DNA of 64,000 bases. Source: Hermatobates lingyangjiaoensis. Its lineage: Eukaryota; Arthropoda; Insecta; Hemiptera; Hermatobatidae. Positions within the stretch are counted from its first letter, which is position 1. The number at the start of each line of letters is the position of its first letter. A program made the position numbers and the translations under genes. Location: contig JAPFBL010000226.1 in NCBI GenBank assembly GCA_026182355.1, forward strand, positions 7,501 to 71,500. Reading direction: 5' to 3'. Positions 31,632 through 41,567 of this stretch are shown here, in pieces. The notes under the pieces are model-generated. The model was not told the origin of the DNA. It ran no database searches and saw only the letters and a program-made list of their open reading frames with translations.

Positions 31632-31746
31632 AGTGTTATAGAAAAGAACACAGAAAGACACTACAGAACTCACTTCGAAATGTCTTTCTGTGTTCTTTTC
31701 TATGTGTTAAAGTGTTTATTGTCCACACGGACCTTTCATTTTATTC
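31632..31746. repeat. Foldback family F, internally deleted
   Basis: ATAGAAAAGAACACAGAAAG mirrors CTTTCTGTGTTCTTTTCTAT, but the core is reduced to CACTTCGAAATG. The right outer sequence TGTCCACACGGACCTTTCAT matches the outer end of the arm at 52381. (TA)n starts at 31751. Confidence 0.85.
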
Positions 31747-31749
31747 GAA

Positions 31750-31750
<1 letters not shown>

Positions 31751-31785
<35 letters not shown>
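31751..31785. repeat. (TA)n microsatellite
   Basis: A TA run of about 35 bases immediately after family F. Confidence 0.95.
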
Positions 31786-31787
<2 letters not shown>

Positions 31788-31963
31788 CGTTAAAATGTTG
31801 ACCAATAGGAGAGTAGAGTTTGTAGGTCCATGCGTGCGGTCCCAGTTACCCGCTGCCTAGCAAAGCCTCCGTTATTCCGACAATAGGTTGCACAGTCCCT
31901 CTGTGAAATAAGATTAGCAGAAAACATGAGCCTCACTTTGCAGTAAACTGTGTAGATATTCAT

Positions 31964-32081
31964 AGTTCACACAGGAAAGAGGAAAACAGATAAAAACACA
32001 CAGAAAAAAGACTCACAACGATATTTCGACATTCGTCGTCATCGGGCAGAAGTAGTCCCTTTGAGTAGCTGAAGCTAACTC
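31964..32081 (+). repeat. Foldback family B, single arm
   Basis: AGTTCACACAGGAAAGAGGA, then ATATTTCGACATTCGTCGTC, ATCGGGCAGAAGTAGTCCCT and GCTGAAGCTAACTC. It is followed by TATATATATA and the next family A element. Confidence 0.85.
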
Positions 32082-32104
32082 AATGTAAATACATATATAT
32101 ATAT

Positions 32105-32222
32105 GATCAAACCACAATAAGAAAAGGGAAAACAAGACTAAGATCTTTCAACCGCAACAAGTGGTCGGTTTCTTATTGTGGTTTGATCATGGATTGTTAT
32201 TTCACGTGTTTATGTGAAATCT
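32105..32222. mobile_element. Foldback family A, internal deletion
   Basis: The left arm ATCAAACCACAATAAGAAAA to CAACCGCAACAAGTGGTC is joined straight to the outer right arm TTTCTTATTGTGGTTTGATC to ATGTGAAATCT. Most of the right core was lost, leaving an asymmetric hairpin. Confidence 0.85.
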
Positions 32223-32241
32223 GATATATATATATATATAT

Positions 32242-32459
32242 AAAGATTTCACATAAACACGTGAAACAACAATCAATGATTAAACCACAATAAGAATGGG
32301 AAAACAAGACTAAGATCTTTCAACCGTAACAAGGTCTTCGTCAGAGTCAAAAACCCAACTGAACGTTCAGTTGGGTTTTTGACTCTGACGAAGACCGCTT
32401 GTTACGGTTGAAAGATCTTAGTCTTGTTTTCCCATTCTTATTGTGGTTTAATCATTGAT
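32242..32459. mobile_element. Foldback family A, best palindrome
   Basis: The element runs from AAAGATTTCACATAAACACG to TTGTGGTTTAATCATTGATA. Its centre CCAACTGAACGTTCAGTTGG at 32354-32373 is a perfect 20-base palindrome with no loop. Arms of more than 90 bases differ mainly by a three-base gap in the left arm (AACAAGGTC for AACAAGCGGTC). The right-arm core is CTGACGA (32385), A, a GACCG/CGGTT hairpin and GAAA (32410). Flanks are (TA)n on both sides. Confidence 0.95.
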
Positions 32460-32704
32460 ATATATATATATATAAACATTTTAGATCGAAGACCTAACAT
32501 GAATCATCAAACTACAACCTTCAACAATATGTTAAAACTATATACAGGACAGGTACAGCAGAGACAGCAGTTGTAGTCGCACAGCGAGGATACCCTAGGT
32601 ACATCAGAATGAAAGGACAAAATTGACTGTGTAAAAACCTAAAGCAACCTCCCAACTTGTGATGTTTACTGTTTGGTACTATCTTATCTATTCTATATAT
32701 ATAT

Positions 32705-32849
32705 ACTCTAAATACACATGAGTTAGGTAAAATTTAGGACACCCAGTGTAGAATCAATCTTCATTTTGTGCTATCACAAAGGACCAATGCTCGGCCTACG
32801 TGTGTTCCCTTGTAGGTCTGCCACTGCAACCTAACGTAACCTAACCTCT
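32705..32849 (+). mobile_element. SINE family 1, 3' part only
   Basis: It starts at TACTCTAAATACACATGAGT, then TAGGTAAAATTTAGGACACC, TAGAATCAATCTTCATTTTG and TGTGTTCCCTTGTAGG. It ends in AACCTAACGTAACCTAACC, a CCTAA-rich tail. The tRNA-like head is missing. Confidence 0.75.
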
Positions 32850-33717
32850 ATGGTTCCGTTATGTCACATTTAGGCAGATGGTATGTCATGTTTGTATATG
32901 ACTATAGAAATATCCATTTCAAAAATTATAAATTAGGAATCTCTTTTCTTTAATTAAAACTTTATCTTAATTTCATAGCAACTGTCAATTGTCAGTCCTT
33001 CAAATTAAATTTTCTAGCATGATAAACGAAAGTTTTCAAGTTTAGTTAATATATATTTATTCTGTCATGAAAATGTATTTAAGAGATACTTCTTCAAGCG
33101 TGAGGAAATAATTAATTCATTTTAAGTCAAAAACATTAATGTAGAAAGAAAGTACAACGCTTTTAATAAATTTGTATAAAATTTGATATGGAGTTTCCTT
33201 GTTGCTCAAGTAAGATAATATAAGAAGTTTGCCTTAAAACTTAAGGCTCATCAGTCTCCCAAGTGAACTGCGCTTAATTTTAACCCCTCCGCCAAAACCC
33301 CACCACCCCAACCCCTAACTGCAAGCCTATTAGGGGAAGATTGTCTGGAATGAGAGCAACGTATTTAGCTTAATCAAGTAAATGAGACAGACGCCATTTA
33401 TCAAGCCGAACCTAAACCAAGTGTTGCACGTCTAAATATCCTTCATAAGATTATTCTTCACTAATCAGAAAAAAAAGAATTTGGTAAAGTTGTTGGATGA
33501 GAAAAAAAGGAAATATCCTTTAGTTAAAATAAAGAAAAAAACCATCGGCTTCCTAATATGGTGTTTAACATCCGCTATTTATCAAACAGCGATGAGTAAA
33601 GCGTGCTATCATAGGGACAACCATTTTATTTGTTACTCTTCAGTACCTGTTTTTCATATATTACAAAAATTTATTCACTGAATGTACAAAAGGTGACATG
33701 TTCTTCTGAACACTATT
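32850..33717. other. No recognisable feature
   Basis: AT-rich, with a C-rich patch at 33278-33320. No coding similarity was seen. Confidence 0.4.
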
Positions 33718-33930
33718 TTATTTGTGAAAAAATGTTTGTGTATATTGACTCAATTTTTTCATATCTGTTCTTGAGTTGCATGTGTTTGTGCTTCTTTCTA
33801 TATGTATTATTTCTTTTACTAGTCTTTTTCGCAATTGTTTTTCCTTATCTATTATAACGGGATTTTGAAAATTGAAATTGTGTTTTTGGGTTTTATGGGC
33901 TATTTTGCAATTTATTACAAAACCACAAAA
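33718..33930 (-). pseudogene. PLE GIY-YIG C-terminal fragment, minus strand
   Basis: The open minus frame reads HKTQKHNFNFQNPVIIDKEK, QLRKRLVKEIIHIERSTNTC and NSRTDMKKLSQ. It matches the end of a GIY-YIG domain (H..FNF...I+DKE..+.KRL..E+IHI). It retains the glutamate and histidine of the last helix. It is open for about 70 codons but lacks the rest of the domain. A related plus-strand copy lies at 34072, so the two are head-to-head. Confidence 0.75.
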
Positions 33931-34071
33931 ACTTAACAGTTTAGTTTTCTCTAAAGTCAAAACCACCATTCCAACATTACAAAACAGTAACATAGTAGGT
34001 ATATCAAACCTACTTAATTTAATTGTAACGACTGTGACTCAAAGTAGATAGAGAAAACCAGTCAATATTTA

Positions 34072-34235
34072 TCAAGCAGGATATCTCAACATAAAACAGA
34101 CATCACAGAACAAAAAATAACATGCGCTCTAGTAAAACACACAATCACTCAAAAACATAATTTCAATTTTACAAATCCCGTTATAATAGATAAAGAAAAA
34201 CACTTGCTGAAAAGACTAGTTATCCGGCTATTTTT
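34072..34235 (+). pseudogene. PLE GIY-YIG C-terminal fragment, plus strand
   Basis: The plus frame reads RISQHKTDITEQKITCALVK, HTITQKHNFNFTNPVIIDKE and KHLLKRLV, then loses similarity. It extends further toward the catalytic arginine (RISQH) than its mirror copy at 33718 but is truncated before the final E-IHI helix. Together the two cover most of the domain's second half. Confidence 0.75.
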
Positions 34236-34827
34236 TTGTTTAATTTTAAGTCTTATAAGGATACCTTCCTTCCACTTTTCAAGGAAGTAAGAAATCTAGT
34301 AGTTGTAAACCAGGTTTGAATTTAAAAAGGTAGGGCTGTTCTGAATGGTTAGAGATTAGTTTACCTTTGACTATTATTATTTTTTTATTATTATCCTTTC
34401 ATTTTTATCTTAAATTATTATTTTTACAGCTTTATTCCAATCATCCTCATTATTATTATTATTATTATTTAAGTATCTATTATTCATATTCCTGGATTTT
34501 TTTTTGTTTCAGCTATTTTCCTTTTATTTTCTTCATTAGTATCTCTTAAGTTCTTATTATTTATATTTCCTAATTTTCTTCATTTTCACTTTCTATTTCT
34601 TAGCTTATTCTTAGTTAATTTCTGTACCTCACTTGAACCGGGCACACGTTTGACAACACTGTTGGTATCCAACCGTCGCTTCACAAGTGCGCTTGGTGTC
34701 CCTTTCTCAACTCTCCTGGTGACGGTTCAACCGAAAATTAGAGACAGTAACTGTGTTTGTTTTTTAGTTCTGTGTTTGTGATTCATCGTGAAACGTTTGT
34801 TGTCCTTTTGGATCGTTTTGCTGTTTA

Positions 34828-34828
<1 letters not shown>
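34236..34828. other. AT-rich, no recognisable feature
   Basis: TTATTATT-rich stretches (34366-34470) and T-rich DNA. Toward 34640-34740 the composition is balanced, with no recognised content. TTCAACCGAAAATTAG at 34726 is a possible core fragment. Confidence 0.35.
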
Positions 34829-34863
<35 letters not shown>

Positions 34864-34950
34864 CACAATGAGAGTTCAAAATCGAAGAAGAGTAGCAGGT
34901 AGAGTAAAGGTAAAAACGTAAATTTTCGAGCAATCTGCCTTCTCAATAAT
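34829..34950 (-). repeat. (TA)n plus foldback family G arm
   Basis: A TA run at 34829-34861, then GAGTTCAAAATCGAAGAAGA, AAAACGTAAATTTTCGAGCA and ATCTGCCTTCTCA, the family G arm as at 12642 and 19598. Confidence 0.75.
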
Positions 34951-35645
34951 AGATTCTTTCTCAAAAATATAATATCTTCATCCTGAATATCAATAGTCAG
35001 GGTGGAGGATTCTAAAATTATATGAAGGTAGTTCGAAAATAAACCAGTCTTATGATCACTGAACACCATGAAGAAGTAGTAGAAACCAAAACCTTTTCTT
35101 ACACCGTCTTTTACATTGCTTTCCTTCTCTTTTCTACAATAATTTAACTTTCCTTTATATTATTCTTTCCTTTTATCAGTTAGCATTTTTGCAATTTCTA
35201 CTTCGTCATGAACTGCTTGCTTTTCTTATTGAATTATTAGTTGGGTATGTTTTTATCCTCAGATAACGCATTTTACTAAATAGGATCCTTTAATTCTAAA
35301 AAATTTGCATCTATTTAAATATTTCATTTAATCAGAACCATCAAATCAGTAAGAGTAAGAGTTATCAATAAACAACACATAGTAGTTTAAAAAGAAATGG
35401 GAATATTATTTCATTAAATTTTTCACTTTGAAAGTAACTAAAAGAGTAGGTTAAAGTAAAATATTAGATATGGATTAAATTTGTACATGTTTGATCAATA
35501 TAAGTTTCTAATTTTTCAAGTTAGCTGTACTTGAAATGTTAATGAATAGCAGTATATCAATAAAAAAAAGTATATTAATTTAGAAGTATATACGGATATA
35601 AATATCTTGGAGCAGGAGATAAATGAAAGGGACTTGAAATAAGCA
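34951..35645. other. No recognisable feature
   Basis: AT-rich sequence without supportable features. Confidence 0.4.
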
Positions 35646-35649
35646 GAGG

Positions 35650-35912
35650 AGATTAAACAAAGCCCTATGAGACGACTGGAATCAAACGCGGGTCAGCTCG
35701 GGGATAAACTTGATTTATGTCAAGGGATGGGGGATGAAACCCCGGGCCTTTTGAACTGCAGGCGCTGAAAAACACCGCAATATCCTGCCAGGGAGGGAAA
35801 GTATCAAGGCAAACTTCCGATGAGTGTTCATTTGATTGTAACAGCTGCCATCGACTCAAGCCATTAACTACACCATGGAGAGGCTGATACACAAGCATGC
35901 GCAAACAGTTCA
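35650..35912 (-). mobile_element. Possible tRNA-derived SINE, family 3
   Basis: On the minus strand, TGGCAGGATATTGCGGTG looks like box A and GGGGTTTCATCCCC like box B, about 45 bases apart. This GC-rich block differs sharply from its AT-rich flanks. A second box B-like GCGTTTGATTCCAG follows near 35680. Only one copy is in the window, so the boundaries are guesses. Confidence 0.45.
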
Positions 35913-37270
35913 TACAATAGTTACTTTATATTTATATTACAATTATTAAAAAAAAAAACCGTTATAACTGTAACCAAACTACCTTTCTAAATAAAAATCC
36001 ACAATTTAAGATTATCAAAACTGTAATATCGCATTGTTTGCTTGCTTGTACTCAAACTTCTCCTAATAATATACTTACATTACTATATTCGTGTAAATGG
36101 GCAGCAAATCTTCTTTAACACAAATATCATTGAAGGCCAAAGGGGCTTCAGTGTTGGCCATCTTTTTGAGAACGTGTTCCTTTCTCCTAAACACTTTAGG
36201 GTGTTGCAAAGGCAAACTGAAAGAGTAACTCTCCCAAGGACATAATTAGGAAAACTTTTAACGAAAAAGAATAACGAATAAGTTCTTATTTCGCGAAACA
36301 CTGATCCGTGAACTAGCGAGGGATAACTGTATACCAATCCGACACATAAAGATATCATTAACAATTCCATAACTACTTTTGGACAAATACTATAATAACA
36401 ATAAAATCATTATATAATGAATTTTCTACTATATATATATATGACTCAAATGCTATGTAATTAGCAGGTATTTTTAGAATTTCACAGTTAAGATAATCCT
36501 ATATCAATGACATTTCTATTTTTTTTTTTTTGTTATAATCTGTTTGAAGAATCTGTTAAAGGGAATGTATATAAATAGAAGCATCTGATTGATAATAACT
36601 ATGAAATGTCAAATAAGCAATTATAACACCAAGTAATTAGTTAAAAAAAAAATGGAAGCAATAATTTCAAAAGATCTAAATGTTTCTATAACTGGCAAAA
36701 TGCCACATTTACTAGCCGTATCTTGTTATAATCTCACCTTTTGATGGAAATAAAGAATCAGAAAAAAAAATATTTTTATATAAACAATAGGAATCAATAA
36801 TCATAATCTATTATCAAAAATGTCATATTTTTTAATCAATTAAAACATAATGTATAAAAAATATATATAATCTATTACAATAGTGGTTTAATAAAATTTG
36901 AATTTGCTGCATTCGTTACCACTTTTTTACTAAAAAAAAATTGATTAGATAATTAACTACATAAAACCTACTTCACGCTTTGACAATCCATCAAATTGCA
37001 TGACTAATTTAATTCATTTCATATCGTGATTTGATAATTATATCTTTAGTAGGAGTGTTAAAATGTAACTTATTATTTATGGTTTCTCGATTTGATAACA
37101 TGTAATGACAATCTGATTGGATGTAAATTAATATCAATGTTACTTGTTTTGTTTTCTTATTAAATAATGATTATACAATAGAAATATAGCTCAAAAAGTC
37201 TTGTTAATTTTATTAAATTGTCATTACTGTTTCCATTATATAGGAAAATCTAGGGTGAAAATTAAAATAA
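35913..37270. other. No recognisable feature
   Basis: AT-rich sequence. Open frames on both strands at 36042-36370 overlap each other and show no known motif. A short (TA)n is at 36431-36442. Confidence 0.35.
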
Positions 37271-37276
37271 TATAGT

Positions 37277-37588
37277 AGGTTAAGTTAGGTTACAGTAGCA
37301 CTCCCACATAGGAGCACAATAGCCCAAACATTCGCTATTTGAGAACCCACAGAAGCAAAATGATTCTACATTAGAAGTCCTAGATTTTACCAATTCAAGT
37401 ATATTTAGAGTAGAGTTCTTTAACGAGTGCCTGACGTTGTACAGACTTGAGAACGATGGTTTAACGTCCTCTCCGGGGGACGACATGTTCAAATTTATTC
37501 ACCTCTAAAATGGGGGCTAGAGTGGATATTGAACCGTGGACATACCAGGTTAGAGGCGAGCACGTTAACCAATGAGCTAACCTGGCCT
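37277..37588 (-). mobile_element. tRNA-derived SINE, family 1, full length
   Basis: On the minus strand the head has box A TTAGCTCATTGG (37569-37580) and box B GGTTCAATATCC (37524-37535), 33 bases apart, close to tRNA spacing. The body follows with GAGGACGTTAAACCATC, ACTCGTTAAAGAACTC and the TACTCTAAATA segment. The tail is GTAACCTAACTTAACC. It is the best-preserved member of the family here. Confidence 0.9.
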
Positions 37589-37656
37589 ACCACACGATAT
37601 ATTAAACAAATTCATTGCTTATTATTTCTTACAAGCAATGTAATTTGAATAAAGTT

Positions 37657-37842
37657 GGGGGCTATGGTATCAAGTGGCTTACGTACTCACCTCTGGACTG
37701 GTATATCCGAGGTTCGATACCAACTCTAAACTTCGATTTATTTAACCAGGAAGTCACGAAAAATCTGAGCACGTCATATCTAAGGAGAGGACGTAATGCT
37801 GCAGGTCGAAAGCCTGTGCGATTACAGGTACTTGTTTTAATA
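37657..37842 (+). mobile_element. SINE family 1, 5' part
   Basis: GGGGCTATGGTATCAAGTGG, then TCGCCTCT-like CTCACCTCTGGACTGG and box B GAGGTTCGATACC, followed by GAGAGGACGTAATGCTGCAG. It stops at CAGGTACTTG, so the 3' half is missing. It lies 68 bases from 37277-37588 in the opposite orientation, 5' end to 5' end. Confidence 0.85.
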
Positions 37843-37929
37843 AGTGGAGAAATTGTTTAGAAAACCCATATAAGTCAAATATTGGGCGTTATTTAACAAT
37901 TATATATATATAATTAAAGTTATCAGTAG

Positions 37930-38082
37930 AAATCAAAAAAAAGAGACTAACACTAACTTTTCTCGATCATTTCGGCTACTTTGCCGTCTTCTGGAGAGGA
38001 AGGAAAAGGAAAAGTAACACAGGAGTGGAGACGTGAAAGTGTCCACCGACCAAAACGAAGTGACGCACACCACTTTGTTTAT
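37930..38082 (-). repeat. Family I half-element with core
   Basis: On the minus strand: CAGAAGA, C, a GGC-AAAGTA-GCC hairpin, GAAATGATCGAG (37970-37993), then AAAAGTTAGTGTTAGTCTC and a T-rich tail ending near TATATATA. No partner arm. The flank on the other side also enters TATATATAT at 38079. Confidence 0.65.
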
Positions 38083-38170
38083 ATATATATCCCAAACAAA
38101 GAGTGAAAGGAACGCTCACTGTACACCTTCTACTTAAACCTAAACCATAAAAAATGTGAGCCTCTCAAGT

Positions 38171-38189
38171 TCACATGGAGAGGGAAAAG

Positions 38190-38221
<32 letters not shown>

Positions 38222-38226
38222 AGAGA

Positions 38227-38276
<50 letters not shown>
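38171..38276. repeat. (GA)n microsatellite
   Basis: About 100 bases of GA with interruptions AAG and GGG. A charged open frame across it is compositional. Confidence 0.95.
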
Positions 38277-38280
<4 letters not shown>

Positions 38281-38289
38281 GATTATACA

Positions 38290-38960
38290 ATAAGTCAAAA
38301 CTCTCACTCATACAAACACACATGCACACACAGACATACACATGTATACATAGATGTATGCACTATTTCTTATCTATCCCTCAGCTAATATAAGTTTAAA
38401 TTCTGTTTTCAGGTTACTGCACATATGAATTAACACTAATTAAGAAAATACACAGCTGCTGTCACAAGATATCATGAAGCGTGAACGATACCTCAAATAA
38501 TATGAAGTCTCCCTTTTTAGGGAAAGGTTAATGAAAACAACATTTGAAACACACTATGTTATTTCTCATCACATTTGGCTCCTACATGGGTGGAGAGACG
38601 ACACTTCTAAGGTCTTTGTGTTGAGAAAAGACATCCACAAAAGTGACACTTTCCGATAAAGATGTCTCCTACATAATGACAGCACAACTATTAATTGCAT
38701 TAGAGTTAATTAATATAGAACTATCAAAGATATTTAAAATAATTATTTTGATATTTGTTTAAATAAACTTCAACTGAATGCTTACACAAACAGAGAAATT
38801 TTCTTCTGTTTCTGTCATCTCGATTCATCTAATTATATGGAAATTAATCCCCCCCCCCCCCCGGTCATTCTAGCCGTTGATTATTCGTTAACCTTCAAAA
38901 TTTCAGGAAGTCTTCAAAATATTTATTTTCATGGATTACAATAAAGGATCTAATATTGAA
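38290..38960. other. No recognisable feature
   Basis: AT-rich sequence with a poly-C run at 38850-38863. Nothing else supportable. Confidence 0.4.
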
Positions 38961-38963
38961 CCT

Positions 38964-39172
38964 CTCCATAGACCCCCAGACCCCCTCCGCCCGTAGTACC
39001 AACTTATTTTAAGAGTTTCGGATCAAACTACGAACTAATGGTCCTACTGAACATGCTCAGTTGCAAGTAGGGTCAGTGGCCCTTGTAGCCCCTGGTTCGA
39101 AGAACCACGTGGAAAATTAAGCCAATGCAACCTGTGATATAGCTGCATGGCCCCACTAGGGCGCGGAACAAT
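38964..39172 (-). mobile_element. Possible tRNA-derived SINE, family 2
   Basis: It aligns by eye with 57802-57995 over its whole length (TTTAAGAGTTTCGGATCAAA, GGTCCTACT, GCCAATGCAACCTGTG, AACTAGGG or CACTAGGG). On the minus strand the pair shows a box A-like CAACTGAGCATGTTCAG and box B-like TAGTTTGATCCG. Two copies of the same 200-bp unit make it a dispersed repeat. The tRNA origin is less certain. Confidence 0.7.
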
Positions 39173-40548
39173 ATACTAACAAGATTTCATTTTATTAATG
39201 ATGCCATATTAGTCTAGCCATGAAAGAAAATGAAAGGCAACAGTTAAAGAGGTTCGTACAGACGGCTCTATGGCATATTCCACCAATAAAAATCTAAGGT
39301 ACAGGAGCTTGGGTCCAGTCAAAACAACCGTACCATGGAAACTTTACGGGAGCAGTACTTTTTATTAGTTTTATGGAAAAGGAAATAAATACTGAACATT
39401 TCATCCAGTTTTTATTTAGTTGCAAAACATTTATTGTAATAGTAAAAATATAGTTATAAGTATTTTAACTATATTAAATATAATCAATAGATTGTCATAC
39501 ATTTGCGAAAGTGGTATTTTATTTAATACTATATGAGCAATGATGTTTTATCAGTGAAAAACAATTAACGAAGAATGGATGTTGAAATAAGGTTAAAACA
39601 AATGTATAAGGACATTTGTTTGTTTAACAATAATGAGGTGGATTTACATTGTGTACTCTATTTAATATGAGAGATACGCTTAAAAGTTAATGGAGGGGTG
39701 AGGTTACAAGTGAGGAAGGCGTTTTATGCAGTGTGCAGGGGGTGACAGGGTGAGAGGGCGGTGCGGTAGGGGGTGGTAATTATCCAGTCTGATTGAAATG
39801 TCAGAGGGGGGCTGGTGCAAGTGGACTCTATCAAAGTATCCAAGCAGAGGGTGGTGCTTCAACAACAACAACAGTGCCAAAGAGTGGCAACTAATTAATG
39901 TGTTTGGGGCGGGGGTGGGTATTGGTTGTGTCGCGGCCAGATCTCCAATCCAATGCCCTTGACAAGTACCTCCCACCCCCAACCTGCCAGGACTCCTACC
40001 TTGTCTTCCCGAACCCCGACCTACCAACAATATCAATTTAGGGTTAATTCGCCTTGGCAACTGGTCTTGTTATCAAAACTGTTCCAAGGTTCAATCATGG
40101 CATCAATCACCCCTGCACCAGTATACCCAATTACTTCAAAACACATTATACTCCAACAATATTTCAGCACATCTTATTAATAGTGACATAAAATAGTTAC
40201 AACTATTTGCATATAGAACATAATCTAAAAGACAGAAAAAACCATCATAAAATAATCACGATTTGATTAAAATTTATAAACAAATCATTCTTTTTTTTTT
40301 TAGAGAAAAAAAAACTTGGATCCTGTCAACCCAAAGTCAAGCTGTTTGGGTTGAAAGATCTTCCAATATTTTGATATCTCAGACAATTTATGAATTTCTT
40401 ACGGCTATTTAGATATTTTTATTTCCAGTGTTTACTTTGAAATCTCTACTCGCATACACACAAACAACACAAGACCACATACAAAACACACAACGCACAA
40501 ACAGACGCACACAGTCTTACCCACAGTATCTCACACACTCTCATACAT
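39173..40548. other. No recognisable feature
   Basis: It includes a G-rich island at 39690-39990 with overlapping open frames on both strands that look compositional, and a CA-rich stretch leading to the microsatellite at 40549. No gene evidence. Confidence 0.35.
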
Positions 40549-40612
40549 AAACTCACACGCACTCACTCACATACATACACACACAACACACACACATATA
40601 TATATATATATA
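40549..40612. repeat. (CA)n/(TA)n microsatellite
   Basis: CACACGCACTCACTC-type repeats grade into ACACACAC and then (TA)n directly before family A. Confidence 0.9.
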
Positions 40613-40618
40613 TGAATA

Positions 40619-40836
40619 ATCAAACCACAATATGGAATTAGAAAATAAAACTAAAATCTTTCAACCTTAAGATTTCAAGCGGTCTTCGTCAGAGTCAAAA
40701 ACCCAAGAGAGCCAGTTGGGTTTTTGACTCTGACGAAGTCCGCTTGTTACGATGGAAAGATTTTAGTCTTGTTTTCCCATTTCATATTGTGGTTTGATCA
40801 TTGATTGTTATTTCACGTGTTTATTGTGAAATCTTT
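40619..40836. mobile_element. Foldback family A
   Basis: Left arm ATCAAACCACAATATGGAAT (diverged) and right arm CTCTGACGAAGTCCGC to TTATTGTGAAATCTTT, with the loop AGAGAGCCAGTTGG. The hairpin in the right arm has mutated (TCCG/CGATG). A PLE N-terminal fragment starts right after the adjoining TATATATATT. Confidence 0.9.
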
Positions 40837-40847
40837 ATATATATATT

Positions 40848-41035
40848 AGTGTATATTGTCAGCAGATTCTCTTGTAAACATATTTTATTAAAGTAGACGG
40901 CAGCTTCCGCATTCACGACCTTTTTGCTGGTGTTTTCTAGTTTTCTAACTAGCTTTCTTTGGTAGGGAGTGATTTCATGAAGGAGTTGTCCCAGAGACAT
41001 CGAAGAAATACAGTAATTTCGTAGGTTACTCAATA
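40848..41035 (-). pseudogene. PLE N-terminal fragment, minus strand
   Basis: The minus frame reads MSNLRNYCISSMSLGQLLHE, ITPYQRKLVRKLENTSKKVV, NAEAAVYFNKICLQENLLTI and YTNIYIKI. It is open throughout and is the cleanest N-terminal copy here. LVRKLExxSKKVVNAE and FNxxC are the family's conserved residues. After YTN the frame is only (TA)n and family A. The mirror copy begins at 41392. Confidence 0.75.
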
Positions 41036-41391
41036 ATATTTTTTTACTTACAAGCTTTCGATTTCTCTGAAATCATCATCAGGTATATCGTATAAACTGA
41101 TTAAGCGTAAACTAACACAATAACAATTTTGAAAAAGTTAAACAAACATTAAAATTATTAAAATTAAGAGGATAAATAGAAATAGACAATCATAGTGAAA
41201 AAACAAGTCCACTGTGACAAGAGGATGGTTACAACTTGTTATACACATTGCCGGGGGGGGGGGGGGTTCCTATCAGTGTAGGCCTATTAAGTTTATAAGA
41301 ACTATCGAAGTTCTTACAACTTGGTATTATGCCTGTACTGTTGGCCTAAATGTTCATAGAAGCCAACAGAAATTATTCTATAACCTACGAA
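41036..41391. other. Spacer between head-to-head PLE 5' ends
   Basis: It holds an exact CTGATGA-type core on the minus strand (41056-41082): CTGATGA, T, a GATTTC-AGA-GAAATC hairpin, then GAAAGCTTG. A poly-G run of about 15 is at 41252-41266. The rest could be a PLE 5' untranslated region. A 71-codon open frame at 41214 runs into the following N-terminal copy. Confidence 0.6.
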
Positions 41392-41530
41392 ATTATTTCT
41401 TCGATGTCTCTGGGACAACTCCTTCATGAAATCACTCCCAGCAAAGAAAACTAGTTAAAAAAACTAGAAAACACCAGCAAAAAGGTCGTGAGGTCGTGAA
41501 TGCGGAAACTGCCGTCTACTTTAATGATAA
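41392..41530 (+). pseudogene. PLE N-terminal fragment, plus strand
   Basis: ACGAAATTATTTCTTCGATG, then TCTCTGGGACAACTCCTTCA and GTCGTGAATGCGGAAACTGC mirror 40890-41030 with small changes, including a duplicated AGGTCGTG. The copy stops at TTTAATGATAATAATAAT and passes into (TA)n and family A. Confidence 0.75.
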
Positions 41531-41567
41531 TAATAATAATAATAGTAATATATATATATATATATAA

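Noticed and set aside
37660..37735. Functional tRNA genes at SINE heads
   Set aside because: Box A and box B are present, but the acceptor stem and anticodon arm do not pair, and the sequences are repeated with SINE bodies.
38175..38393. Charged open frame rich in ER dipeptides
   Set aside because: Translation of the (GA)n microsatellite.
39704..40180. Overlapping proline-rich frames on both strands
   Set aside because: G/C-biased patch open on both strands; no motif or repeat of coding structure.
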